Assembly (NCBI RefSeq): GCF_018223745.1
Contig: NZ_CP073653.1
Span: forward strand, 2,694,001 to 2,758,000
Length of the DNA: 64,000 nt
Direction: 5' to 3'
Source of the DNA: Clostridium beijerinckii
GTDB taxonomy: Bacteria; Bacillota; Clostridia; Clostridiales; Clostridiaceae
Below, piece after piece: positions 8,865-17,908 of this stretch; position 1 is the stretch's first letter; every line of letters begins with the position of its first letter. The position numbers were made by a program, and so were the translations under genes. The notes beneath the pieces are model-generated. The model was not told the DNA's origin. It did not search any database and saw only the letters and a program-made list of their open reading frames with translations.

Positions 8865-8945
8865 AAAAGAAGTTATCTAAGAATAGGAAAATAATAATGG
8901 ATGATTAACATTAATTTTTATTATTTTTAGATAACTTCTTTTTGT
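8865..8945. terminator. Terminator after the MATE gene
   Basis: AAAAGAAGTTATCTAA (8865-8880) and TTAGATAACTTCTTTT (8927-8942) are exact complements around a long AT-rich loop, followed by T residues. Confidence 0.65.
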
Positions 8946-9126
8946 ATAATTATAAGAAATTTGCAAAGATATTAAAAAAATAGTTATAATTTAAAAGAAA
9001 ATGTTTACAATAATAACTGATGAGATTATAATAAGTAATAGAGTGTTTAAAAGTTTAAATTATTAAATATTAATCTAACTTTTAATACAACCTCTAATAC
9101 TCATTAATCTCTTTACATATAATTGG

Positions 9127-9150
9127 ACTCCACTTTGGAGTTCTTTTATT
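9127..9150 (+). terminator. Short terminator-like hairpin in the uvsE leader
   Basis: ACTCCACTTTGGAGT (9127-9141) forms a 6-bp stem with a tiny loop, followed by TCTTTTATT. It lies 37 bp before uvsE in a 329-bp gene-free stretch and could be an attenuator or the end of a short upstream transcript; nothing else is visible in that stretch. Confidence 0.4.
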
Positions 9151-9186
9151 ATGTTCAAGAAATATTAAGTACATAGGAGAAGAATT

Positions 9187-10149
9187 ATGAGAATAAGGTT
9201 TGGCTATGTAGCAATTTCAATGAGGTTGGGTAAAAAGATTTCTAGTTCTAGCACAGTTACGTTTACAAATTATAATAAAATTATTTCTGAAAAGAACAAA
9301 TTAGATAAACTAAAGAGTATAACACTATCTAACTTAAATGATCTAGAGAAAATACTTAATTATAATGTGGAGAATCAAATACACTTTTATAGAATAACAT
9401 CTGCGTTAATTCCTCTAGTTACTCATCCTGATGTTGGTTATTGGGGACATAGAGAGATTTTTAAAAAGGATTTTGAATTTATTGGAAGAATAATTAGGCA
9501 AAATAACATGAGAGTGGATACACATCCAGATCAGTTTAATGTTTTAAATAGTGCAAGTAATGAGATCGTTAAAAATTCTATCAGCAATTTAATGCGTCAA
9601 GTAGAATGGTTTGAGGATCTTGGGTATTTACATGGAAAAATGGTTTTGCATGTTGGAGGAGCAACTGGTGGAAAAGAGTTAGGAATAAGCAGATTCATTG
9701 ATAATTTTTCTCTAATTCCAGAAGAAATAGGATCTAAATTAATTCTTGAAAATGATGATAAAATATATACGGCAAGGGAAGTTCTAGATATATGCAGGAC
9801 TTTAAATCTTCCAATGGTCTTAGATGTTCACCATCACAATTGCAATAATAATGGTGAAAATATAGAGGACTTACTTGAGGAGATTTTTAATACATGGGAT
9901 AATGAATTTTTCCCACCTAAAATACATTTTTCAACACCAAAAGACCACGATAAAGATAGAAAACATGCTGATTATATAAATGCAGAGGATCTTGTTGAAT
10001 TCTTAGAAAAAGCCAAGATTCTAGATAGGGATTTTGATATAATGCTAGAATGCAAGCAGAAAGATGAGGCACTGTATAAATTAGTAAAAGATATAAAAGT
10101 CATAAGACCACAGTATAAATGGATCGATAACAGCACTTTTGAATTATAA
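9187..10149 (+). CDS. uvsE: UV DNA damage endonuclease UvsE
   Basis: The 320-residue protein is the usual length for UVDE/UvsE, a TIM-barrel endonuclease that nicks DNA 5' of UV photoproducts and starts an alternative excision repair. It shows the expected metal-site patterns in order: YRITSALIPLVTHP, THPDQFNVLNS (about 112-122), VLHVGGATGGK, LENDD, DVHHHNCNN and KIHFSTPKDHDKDRKHADYI. AGGAGA precedes the ATG. It is flanked by its own terminator and stands alone. UvsE is common in spore formers, where it protects DNA of dormant or stressed cells. Confidence 0.92.
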   Translation: MRIRFGYVAISMRLGKKISSSSTVTFTNYNKIISEKNKLDKLKSITLSNLNDLEKILNYNVENQIHFYRITSALIPLVTHPDVGYWGHREIFKKDFEFIGRIIRQNNMRVDTHPDQFNVLNSASNEIVKNSISNLMRQVEWFEDLGYLHGKMVLHVGGATGGKELGISRFIDNFSLIPEEIGSKLILENDDKIYTAREVLDICRTLNLPMVLDVHHHNCNNNGENIEDLLEEIFNTWDNEFFPPKIHFSTPKDHDKDRKHADYINAEDLVEFLEKAKILDRDFDIMLECKQKDEALYKLVKDIKVIRPQYKWIDNSTFEL

Positions 10150-10161
10150 AATAGTTTTAGC

Positions 10162-10198
10162 AACTACCTAGAAAATTTAATATTTTAGGTAGTTATTT
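10162..10198 (+). terminator. Terminator after uvsE
   Basis: AACTACCTA (10162-10170) pairs with TAGGTAGTT (10186-10194), followed by ATTTTTAT. Confidence 0.75.
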
Positions 10199-10268
10199 TT
10201 ATGAATATATATGTTAGAGTATAATTTTAGTAGGCAAAGATAATAAAGAATACTATATAAATAATAAA

Positions 10269-10288
10269 GGAGATGCAAAAGCATCTCC
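10269..10288. repeat. Perfect 8-bp hairpin upstream of the ISLre2 gene
   Basis: GGAGATGC-AAAA-GCATCTCC. Read on the minus strand it is followed by TTTATTATTTAT and would act as a weak terminator; it may isolate the transposase gene or mark the element edge. Confidence 0.5.
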
Positions 10289-10300
10289 TCAATACATAAA

Positions 10301-11882
10301 TTATCCATTATAATTAAGTTGACGAAACTAAATAGAATAGAGTTAGATTTATGTATGAATTAAGTTTAAATGATAATGGATTTACTTTCAAGGAGTTAGA
10401 GAAAAGAATTTATAAATATGCTTGTGATGAAGCTTGCAATGCATTAAAAAGCATATTAGAATCCTTGGATGAAAAACTACTTAATGAAAGAGATAGCAAG
10501 GTTTACCGTAATAAAGGCCGTAAGCAAACTTGTTTGAGGACTATTATGGGGAATGTAGAGTATTCTAGGCGTGTTTATGAATTAAAACTTGAGGATGGTA
10601 AGAAAGCAACTAAATACCTTTTGGATGAGTATTTAGGAATGGATACTATAGGAAATGTTTCTATAAATCTCGTAGAAACTATTTTGACTAACGTGGCGGA
10701 TGTTTCTTTTAGAAAGACATCTGAGAATATTAAAACTATGTGTAATCAAGAAATTAGTGCTCAAGGCGTTTGGAACGTAGTTCAAACAGTTGGAGAAAAG
10801 ATTAAAGAACTAGAAAATCGTAAAATTGAACTAGATGATAAAGGTGTGTTAAAAGGCGAAAAGGAAGTACCAGTATTGTTTCAAGAGCAAGATGGAGTTT
10901 GGCTCTATCTTCAAGGTAAAGATAGACCAAAAGGGAAAAATAAAAAGAAAGAGTTAAAACTAGCAGTATCATATACAGGCTGGACTTTACGTCCAGGAAG
11001 CAAAAAAGAATATGTAGTTGTTGATAAAACTGCTTGTGCAAGTTTTAGTAATTCTAGCCACTTTAAAAAGCTTGCTAGCGCAACAATTTCAGAAAAATAC
11101 AATGTAGACGAAATTCAAACTAGAATATTAAACGGTGATGGAGCAAAGTGGATTAAGGCAACTTGTGAGGATCAAGACATTCATTTTCAACTAGATCCAT
11201 TTCATGTAGGTCAAGCAATTATGCGTAAGGTAAGTGATAAAAGAACCCAAAAGCAATTATTAAAACTATTTAGAGAAGGTAAAATTGATGAAGGTCTAGA
11301 AGCTATTGTAAATATGATGACACTTACAAATGAAGAAGATGTTTCATTTAAGAAGCTTACTGAGTTATATGATTACTTAGCTCACAATAGAGATGGATTA
11401 ACACCATATAAATTAAGAGGTAACATAGACATGCCTACGGCGCCGGAAGGCATAGAATACAGGAATTTAGGTACAATGGAACATAATATTTGTGATGTAT
11501 TAGCTCAAAGGATGAAGGGCAGAAAAATGAGCTGGTCTATTAATGGTGCAGATAATTTATCTAAAATATTATCTGAAAAATTTAGTAATAGGTTGTTTGA
11601 TACTGTGGATAAAATCTATAGAAATATTATTCCTGATAATGTTATTGATACAATAGTTACAAAACTACCATTAACAGTATTTCAAGCAAATAAAGAATCT
11701 AATAAATGTAAGGTATATAAGTGTAATAGCGCACAAATTCCGTACAGCGGAGCTGCCACAACGCTAGGTAGAAAAATAGTGCGTGATTTATGTGGATTAA
11801 AATCATTTAGTGATATTAGTTATAGTTAAGTATAAAGCGTGTGTAGGGAAATTCTAAAAATATGATGTAAAATAATGGATAA
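10301..11882. mobile_element. ISLre2-type insertion sequence, edges tentative
   Basis: The span is set by an inverted 11-base match, TTATCCATTAT at 10301-10311 and ATAATGGATAA at 11872-11882, flanking the transposase gene. The match is short and could be chance, so only the gene itself is certain. No target duplication was recognised. Confidence 0.35.
10351..11829 (+). CDS. ISLre2-family (UPF0236) transposase
   Basis: The 492-residue protein fits full-length ISLre2/UPF0236 transposases: an N-terminal GFTFKELEKRIYKYACDEA, a CLRTIMGNVEYSRRVYE segment, an acidic PVLFQEQDGVWLYLQGKD strand that carries the first catalytic acid, GDGAKWIK, then FQLDPFHVGQAI, and a C-terminal MEHNICDVLAQRMKGRKMSW. 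The frame is intact. It inserts DNA by a DDE-type reaction. It sits alone between uvsE and the secreted transglutaminase-like gene. The ribosome site is poor, as is usual for transposases; the ATG at 10351 gives the family N-terminus. Confidence 0.85.
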   Translation: MYELSLNDNGFTFKELEKRIYKYACDEACNALKSILESLDEKLLNERDSKVYRNKGRKQTCLRTIMGNVEYSRRVYELKLEDGKKATKYLLDEYLGMDTIGNVSINLVETILTNVADVSFRKTSENIKTMCNQEISAQGVWNVVQTVGEKIKELENRKIELDDKGVLKGEKEVPVLFQEQDGVWLYLQGKDRPKGKNKKKELKLAVSYTGWTLRPGSKKEYVVVDKTACASFSNSSHFKKLASATISEKYNVDEIQTRILNGDGAKWIKATCEDQDIHFQLDPFHVGQAIMRKVSDKRTQKQLLKLFREGKIDEGLEAIVNMMTLTNEEDVSFKKLTELYDYLAHNRDGLTPYKLRGNIDMPTAPEGIEYRNLGTMEHNICDVLAQRMKGRKMSWSINGADNLSKILSEKFSNRLFDTVDKIYRNIIPDNVIDTIVTKLPLTVFQANKESNKCKVYKCNSAQIPYSGAATTLGRKIVRDLCGLKSFSDISYS

Positions 11883-12099
11883 TAAATTAAATAAAATTCT
11901 TGCCAACTTTTACTTGACTCAAACAATATATATTTGAATTTAGCATCATTGATAATATTCTGATATAATAGATATATATGTTTTGGGAGGTAAATAATAA
12001 TCTGGGAAGGAGGAAAGTATTGAATTGTGCTGCTTTATAACATAATATTAACAAAAATTATTCCAATGGGATTCATATGAAGAAAGAAGGGATTTATTG

Positions 12100-13125
12100 A
12101 TGAGAAACGTTATTAGAAATCTATTACTTGGATTAATAATAATATCAGCAATAATGGGACAACCTGTTTTTGCAGCAGATAATGATTTAAACTCATATGT
12201 ATATAACCATTTAGAAAATTGGGACACAGAGTTTCAAATTGATTATTATAAATCTGATGTATTAGAAGTGGTACAAAATATTGCAAAAGATGATGATTAC
12301 TTAATGAGATCACTAGAGAAAATGGTCTATGAAAGAGTTGGAGATAAAGCAACATTAAAGGTTACTTATAGAACAACTAAAGATCAAGAGTTATATATTA
12401 ATCAAGAGCTAACTAAAATAGTTAATTCTATAACTACCAATGGAATGAGCGATTTTGATAAGGTTAAGGCAATAAATGAATATTTAATAAATAGATTTGA
12501 ATATGATGATAGTCTTGTATCTAATAATGCCTATTCTGCATTGACAACTGGAAAAACTACATGTCAAGGTTATGCCATGACTGCTTATAAAATGCTTAAA
12601 TTAGCAGGTGTAGAGAATAAAATTATTATTGGAAATTTAGATGGCGTTCCTCATGGATGGAACTTAGTTAAATTAAATAATAAGTGGTACCATTTAGATG
12701 TCACAAATAATGATGCATTAGGAAATAATAAATATTTTCTAAGACAAGATAAGGTTCTAAAAAATGATGGATTTACATGGAAAGAAAGTGATTATCCAGA
12801 ATGCTCTGAGGATTATAATTATGAGAATAATAAGGCAAGCAGTTATGCTGGATTATTATCTGAGCTTAAGTCAAATAAAGATGGTAAGTGGAATTTAGTT
12901 AATTCTGCGTGGTGTTTTATGGAAAACACAGGACGTTATGCAACTGGATGGAATATAATAGATAATAATTGGTATTACTTAGGCAATGATGGCATAATGA
13001 AAACAGGATGGATATACTCTAATGGAAAATGGTATTATTGTTATCCTGGAAGCGGGGCTATGGCTCTTAATTCCGTTATTGATGGAAAATATAGAGTTGA
13101 TTCAAATGGAGCATGGATATCATAG
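12100..13125 (+). CDS. Secreted transglutaminase-like protein with cell-wall-binding repeats
   Basis: I start at ATG 12100, not the adjoining TTG at 12097, because AGAAGGGAT lies 7-9 bases before it. The 341-residue product has a signal peptide (cleavage after about residue 26, PVFA-ADN), a middle transglutaminase-like/CYK3-type domain with the Cys-His-Asp triad (TTCQGYAM with Cys155, HGWNLV with His186, HLDVTN with Asp200), and a C-terminal set of aromatic wall-binding repeats (GWNIIDNNWYYLG, GWIYSNGKWYY). In this family the triad may act as protease or peptide cross-linker. It is probably exported and held on the wall. A second protein with the same repeats lies at 20199-20768. Confidence 0.8.
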   Translation: MRNVIRNLLLGLIIISAIMGQPVFAADNDLNSYVYNHLENWDTEFQIDYYKSDVLEVVQNIAKDDDYLMRSLEKMVYERVGDKATLKVTYRTTKDQELYINQELTKIVNSITTNGMSDFDKVKAINEYLINRFEYDDSLVSNNAYSALTTGKTTCQGYAMTAYKMLKLAGVENKIIIGNLDGVPHGWNLVKLNNKWYHLDVTNNDALGNNKYFLRQDKVLKNDGFTWKESDYPECSEDYNYENNKASSYAGLLSELKSNKDGKWNLVNSAWCFMENTGRYATGWNIIDNNWYYLGNDGIMKTGWIYSNGKWYYCYPGSGAMALNSVIDGKYRVDSNGAWIS

Positions 13126-13153
13126 CTGTAGCAATTAAACAATAAAGTTTATA

Positions 13154-13182
13154 TTGACAAAAGCTTAAGTTTTTTGTACAAT
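13154..13182 (+). promoter_or_regulatory. Sigma-A promoter for the T-box/tyrS transcript
   Basis: TTGACA (13154-13159), 17-base spacer, TACAAT (13177-13182). Transcription would begin about 13189 and run through the T-box leader. Confidence 0.8.
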
Positions 13183-13259
13183 TTAAACAATTTAATATAT
13201 CGCATAATAAGGAAAGTAATTTATTATATTTCTTTATTCTAGATTTTCAATAAAAGCAA

Positions 13260-13537
13260 TGAAAAGAATAAGTAGAAATTAGTGATGCCATACAGAAAGT
13301 TACCGGTTGATGAGAGGTGCATGGAAGCTGGTTTTGAATACATCTTAGAGCTTCAAGCTGAAAAAAGTTTCTTTTGAGTAGGTGATGACGGAACCCTGCA
13401 CCCGTTATAGTGCTAAAGTATAACCAAAATTTTGGCGTACTTGAAGAGGTTAATCGTGTGAGCGATTAATGAATTAAGGTGGTAACACGGGAGTTATACT
13501 CTTGTCCTTTATATTTTAAAGGACAAGAGTTTTTTTG
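13260..13537 (+). promoter_or_regulatory. Tyrosine T-box leader
   Basis: The leader carries the T-box AAGGTGGTAACACGGG at 13476-13491, followed by a strong terminator (CTCTTGTCCTTT 13499-13510 with AAAGGACAAGAG 13518-13529, then eight T). In the first stem-loop, the specifier loop reads GAATACATC with a UAC tyrosine codon at 13339-13341, matching the downstream gene. The GTGATGACGGAACC segment fits the stem between specifier and antiterminator. Uncharged tRNA-Tyr would pair with both the codon and the T-box bulge and let transcription pass into tyrS. The 5' edge is approximate. Confidence 0.92.
13499..13537 (+). terminator. T-box regulated terminator
   Basis: A 12-bp stem with an 7-base AT loop and eight T, mutually exclusive with the T-box antiterminator that uses the bases just upstream. 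Confidence 0.9.
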
Positions 13538-13603
13538 TTGCAAATATTGAATCTTGTAACGCTTACTTATATTAAAAATAAGAAATATTTAGGAGTTAAG
13601 AAG

Positions 13604-14815
13604 ATGAGAAAGAATACTGAAGAACAAATTAAAATTATAAGGAAAGGAGTTGCAGACATAATTAGCATTGATGATTTGGAGAAAAAGATTATTAAGTCGG
13701 CAAAAGAAGATAAACCTTTAATAATTAAGTTAGGTTTAGATCCAACTGCGCCAGACATCCATTTAGGTCATGCGGTTGTATTAAGAAAGATTAAGCAAAT
13801 GCAAGATTTAGGGCATCGAGCAGTTATAATAATTGGGGATTTTACTGGTAAAATAGGAGATCCAACCGGAAAATCTAAAACTAGGAAGCCTCTGACCAAA
13901 GAAGAAGTAGTAGAAAATGCATTAACGTATCAAAAGCAAATTTTCAAAATTTTAGATAGAGATAAAACAGAAATTAAGTTTAATAGTGAATGGTTATCTG
14001 AACTGTCATTTGAAGAAGTTTTAAAACTGGCTGCGACTACAACAGTTGCAAGAATGCTAGAAAGAGAAGATTTTAAAAAGAGATATAATTCTAATACTCC
14101 TATTGGAATTCATGAATTTTTTTATCCTCTAATGCAAGGTTACGATTCTATCGCATTAAAGGCGGATATAGAATTAGGAGGAACTGATCAGACATTTAAT
14201 ATTCTTATGGGGAGAACATTACAAAAAAATGCTGGAATGGAGCAACAAACAGCAATATTTATGCCTATATTAGAAGGACTGGATGGAAAGGAAAAAATGA
14301 GTAAGAGTTTAGGAAATTATATAGGAATACAAGAATCAGCAGAAATAATGTTTAAGAAAGTAATGGAAATTCCTGATGATTTAATTATAAAATATTACGA
14401 ACTTGCTACCGATGAGCATCCAGATAAAATTAGAGGAATTAAAGAAGAGTTGGATAATGGCAAAAATCCAAGAGATGTCAAATTTGAGCTTGCAAAAATT
14501 ATAACAAGATTATATCACACAGAAGAAGAAAGTAAATTCGCACTTGAATATTTTGAAAATGTATTTAAAAATAAAAATATACCTGATGAGGTGCCTGAAA
14601 TAAATATATCTTCTGAATGTAGCTTGTTAGAAGATGTTGGAAAAGTTCTTGTTAAAAGTAACTTAATAAAATCCTATAATGAATTTAAAAGGCTTTTAAG
14701 TCAAGGTGGAGTATATGTAAATATGCAAAAAGTATCTGATTTTAACAATATAATAATTAAAAATGGAGATATAATAAAGTTAGGCAAGAAGAAGTTTGTT
14801 AAAATAGTAAAGTAG
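13604..14815 (+). CDS. tyrS: Tyrosyl-tRNA synthetase
   Basis: I start at ATG 13604, which has AGGAGTTAAGAAG before it; the frame stays open upstream into the terminator but has no ribosome site there. The 403-residue enzyme charges tRNA-Tyr. It has the class I signatures HLGH (residues 53-56) and KMSKS (about 236-240), the tyrosine-binding YPLMQGYD and GGTDQ region, and an S4 RNA-binding domain at the C-terminus (about 340-403). A KMSKS rather than KFGKT sequence places it nearer the TyrZ type of tyrosyl synthetase. It is controlled by the tyrosine T-box in front and is followed by a terminator. Confidence 0.95.
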   Translation: MRKNTEEQIKIIRKGVADIISIDDLEKKIIKSAKEDKPLIIKLGLDPTAPDIHLGHAVVLRKIKQMQDLGHRAVIIIGDFTGKIGDPTGKSKTRKPLTKEEVVENALTYQKQIFKILDRDKTEIKFNSEWLSELSFEEVLKLAATTTVARMLEREDFKKRYNSNTPIGIHEFFYPLMQGYDSIALKADIELGGTDQTFNILMGRTLQKNAGMEQQTAIFMPILEGLDGKEKMSKSLGNYIGIQESAEIMFKKVMEIPDDLIIKYYELATDEHPDKIRGIKEELDNGKNPRDVKFELAKIITRLYHTEEESKFALEYFENVFKNKNIPDEVPEINISSECSLLEDVGKVLVKSNLIKSYNEFKRLLSQGGVYVNMQKVSDFNNIIIKNGDIIKLGKKKFVKIVK

Positions 14816-14861
14816 CTAAAAGTGTATTAAAAGAATTAAATGAAAGAATATATACTATATT

Positions 14862-14892
14862 AAAAGAGGCACTCAATTGAACTGCCTCTTTT
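14862..14892. terminator. Bidirectional terminator between tyrS and the AI-2E gene
   Basis: AAAAGAGGCA (14862-14871) and TGCCTCTTTT (14883-14892) pair perfectly and give T/A tracts on both strands, suiting convergent genes. Confidence 0.8.
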
Positions 14893-14913
14893 AATAAATT
14901 AATTCATAAAGAA

Positions 14914-16095
14914 TTATGACTGCTTTTGCTTTTCTATGTAATTTTCGTACCAATTATTAAATAGAACTTTAAATGAAGCAGCAACTGGCACAGCAAGGAG
15001 CATTCCTAATAACCCGCCTACATTGCCACCAATTAGTATAGCCATCATTGTAAATACCGCATGTAAACCTACACTATTTCCAACAATTTTAGGGGCTAGA
15101 AGATTATTATCAATTTGTTGTACAACTAGCATAGCAACTATGGCGTAAACTATTCTTATAGGTGTACCACTTAAAAGTCCCATAATAGCAGCAAGAATAG
15201 TGCCAATAATTGGGCCTACATATGGAATCATATTGCTTATTCCTGCAATTATACCAATTACAAAAGCGTAATCTATTCCAACAATTGAAAGTGCTATCGC
15301 TGATAAAACTCCAACGAAAAAAGCTTCCAGCAATTGACCGCGCAGGTACTTAGCAAAGACTTCATGAACAACTCTAAAAACGTAAATAATTTTATTGCCT
15401 AAAATACTTTTACCAAATACTAAATAATAAAGCTTATTCCATAGTGCTATAAAATATTCAGAATCCTTTAGAAGATATATACTGATTACAAGTGCAATAA
15501 AAAATGTTGCAACACCACTTCCAATTGACATTATATATGATGTCATATTTCCTAAGTTGCTTTCAACATATCTTTGTAAATATATAATTCCGCTAATAAT
15601 ATAAGGTTTTATATTATCTATAAAAGAATTATCCAGCCTATCTAAAGTCCCTTTTATGGATTCAGTTGAAAAGGAATTACTCTTTAAGTATAGGGAAATG
15701 TGTTGAGTCATATTTATAATAGTAGTATTATTTGATATCTGACCGCCTATCATAAAATAGATTCCTAAGATTAAGCCTGAAAATATACCAATAATTAAGA
15801 CATATGTAATCATAATTGCTATAATTCTTCGAGTAGATGCCTTCTCTAATTTATATAGTCTGTTCTGCTTTAGAAAAGTTTCAATGCCTCTAGTTATAGG
15901 ATATAAAAGATATGCTATTATGATACCGAAAATCAGCGGCTTAATTAAATTAGTTAAATACCCTAGAAAGTCAAATGCAGATCTAAATAATAATCCCATA
16001 TTTAAAATAATTAAAAATGCTATATATAGTATAACTGCTGTAATAACTATATATATGGAATACTTGAATAATTTTTTATCAAATTCAATTTTCAT
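14914..16095 (-). CDS. AI-2E family transporter
   Basis: The 393-residue membrane protein belongs to the AI-2E (PerM/YdbI/TqsA) family: about eight helices, a long external loop after the third helix, and the conserved C-terminal half with GPIIGTILAAIMGLLSGTP, VVQQIDNNLLAPKIVG and GGLLGMLLAVPVAASFKV. Family members include TqsA, linked to autoinducer-2 export, and others that act as Na+/H+ antiporters, so the substrate is uncertain. AAGGAG precedes the ATG at a somewhat long distance. It converges with tyrS and lies 101 bp downstream of ppx on the same strand. Confidence 0.88.
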   Translation of the reverse strand: MKIEFDKKLFKYSIYIVITAVILYIAFLIILNMGLLFRSAFDFLGYLTNLIKPLIFGIIIAYLLYPITRGIETFLKQNRLYKLEKASTRRIIAIMITYVLIIGIFSGLILGIYFMIGGQISNNTTIINMTQHISLYLKSNSFSTESIKGTLDRLDNSFIDNIKPYIISGIIYLQRYVESNLGNMTSYIMSIGSGVATFFIALVISIYLLKDSEYFIALWNKLYYLVFGKSILGNKIIYVFRVVHEVFAKYLRGQLLEAFFVGVLSAIALSIVGIDYAFVIGIIAGISNMIPYVGPIIGTILAAIMGLLSGTPIRIVYAIVAMLVVQQIDNNLLAPKIVGNSVGLHAVFTMMAILIGGNVGGLLGMLLAVPVAASFKVLFNNWYENYIEKQKQS

Positions 16096-16196
16096 ATAAC
16101 GGTACTATCTCCTTATTTTACTTTAACTTAATTTACTATTATATGAATTATATCATATTTTAAAGCAAATATATCATATAAATATTTAAGTAAAAC

Positions 16197-17705
16197 CTAT
16201 AATGGGATAATAGATAACTTTTTGTTGAAACATTTCTTAAAGTTTTCATCCATTTCTACAGGTAAACTATCTTGCATGTATTTAACACTACTCTTTGGAA
16301 GTGTTAACTTAAAAGTATCTTTCTGGTTTATAATTGTGACTTCGGATAAGCTATTATAAAAATACTTATCAATTTTATGAGCAAGACATAATATTATTGA
16401 AATTTTTTTGCATATTAGAATCTCCTCTTTTCTAAGGATATTTTTATATTCATCTGATAATTTGTAATCAAATTTACCGCTTAGTGCTATGGCGTAACCA
16501 AGCATTAATATTTGTTTATGTGTAAGTCCTGAAATTAAGGAGTTAATTATTATATATAAGCTGTGTTTATAAGCATGTTTTATGGAAATACTTATCCCCA
16601 AATCATGCAATTTAGCTGCTGCACCAAGAAGTTTATATTCTAATTCTAAAAATTCATAATTTGGTTTTTCAAGGTATTTAAAAAATACAAGAGATAGATC
16701 ACGTATTTTTTCAGCATGTGAAATATTTAAGTCATTATTTGTTAAAATATTGTTCAATGAATAATCTAAAATATCAAGATTATCAAGATCTTTATTCAAG
16801 AGTTTTTCGTATAAAACACCTTCACGGATTCCATATTGACTAATTCTAAAAGCAGGACAATTGCAATAGTTCATAAGCATTACAAGTGCCGAGAAAGGTG
16901 CGGTAAATATGTCAGATCTTTCTCTAGGTAATCCCTTTAATTTTGCCTTTTGGTTCGTATTAAGATTGAGAACATATTCATGAATTATTTTAACTTCATC
17001 AAAAAGCATAGTATAATTATGGAGCAGATCGAGTGGATATTTAATAAATTTCTTGTGAATTTTACCAATCGAACGAGCTGTTCCGCCAATTCCTATTAAA
17101 GGCAAATTTTGAGCAAGCTTTAACCAAGGTAACTTATCAAATTCATTAAATATAAATTTATTAAATGCTGAAATAGTATTTTTGTCTGCTGGCACATCAA
17201 AAGGAAATAGCTTAGTTAGTGGTATGGATCCGAGAGGTAAACTTACTCCATTAAGTATTTTTTTATCTTTCATTAAAGTGATTTCCATGCTTGAACCGCC
17301 AATATCAATAAGTAAAGCATCCTTTATATCCATGGTAGCTTTGATTGTTATATATCCATAAGCTGATTCTTCAATTCCACTAAGAATTCTAATATCTAAT
17401 TTAGTCTTCTTTTTTACCAAAGATAAAATATGATCTCTATTTTTTGCACGTCTGATTGCCTCAGTAGCAACTACAATTATTTCGACTACATCATTTTTCT
17501 CGCATAAAATCTTGAAGAATTCTAAAGTAATTAACAACTTACCTATTCCTTCATTTGATAAATTGTCATTTTCATCAATAAACTGACCAAGTCTTGTCAT
17601 TCTTTTTTCTTCATCAATTATTTTAAATGAATTATTCTTATATATTTCATATACTAGAACCCTCATTGAATTGGAACCTATATCAATAACTGCGATATTT
17701 TTCAT
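16197..17705 (-). CDS. ppx: Ppx/GppA-family exopolyphosphatase
   Basis: The 502-residue protein has the ASKHA-fold phosphatase motifs IDIGSNSMRVLVYEI (residues 5-19), LLIDIGGSSMEITL (about 135) and IGIGGTARSIGKIH (about 205), followed from about residue 310 by an HD-like C-terminal domain with LHDLG. It would release phosphate from the ends of polyphosphate chains or hydrolyse pppGpp. Divergence from ppk across a 203-bp region strongly favours the polyphosphate role. AGGAGGAG precedes the ATG. Confidence 0.9.
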   Translation of the reverse strand: MKNIAVIDIGSNSMRVLVYEIYKNNSFKIIDEEKRMTRLGQFIDENDNLSNEGIGKLLITLEFFKILCEKNDVVEIIVVATEAIRRAKNRDHILSLVKKKTKLDIRILSGIEESAYGYITIKATMDIKDALLIDIGGSSMEITLMKDKKILNGVSLPLGSIPLTKLFPFDVPADKNTISAFNKFIFNEFDKLPWLKLAQNLPLIGIGGTARSIGKIHKKFIKYPLDLLHNYTMLFDEVKIIHEYVLNLNTNQKAKLKGLPRERSDIFTAPFSALVMLMNYCNCPAFRISQYGIREGVLYEKLLNKDLDNLDILDYSLNNILTNNDLNISHAEKIRDLSLVFFKYLEKPNYEFLELEYKLLGAAAKLHDLGISISIKHAYKHSLYIIINSLISGLTHKQILMLGYAIALSGKFDYKLSDEYKNILRKEEILICKKISIILCLAHKIDKYFYNSLSEVTIINQKDTFKLTLPKSSVKYMQDSLPVEMDENFKKCFNKKLSIIPL

Positions 17706-17908
17706 TGTTCACTCCTCCTCTATATAAAAATATGATAAAAAGTTAACTTGTATATAATAACATTTTAACTTAAAGTTAACAAAAATATTAGATTATATTA
17801 GTATACATTTAAATATATTACATTATTCAATGTGTATTTAAAATACTATATTTACAAATAATTAAATTAAGTTGAAAATGATTAGCTTATAGGATGAGGA
17901 GAATAATT
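17706..17908. promoter_or_regulatory. Shared ppx/ppk divergent promoter region
   Basis: A 203-bp AT-rich region must hold both promoters. I see no unambiguous -35/-10 pair and no clear operator; TTAACTTAAAGTTAA at 17765-17779 is a palindromic stretch that could bind a regulator. Confidence 0.45.
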
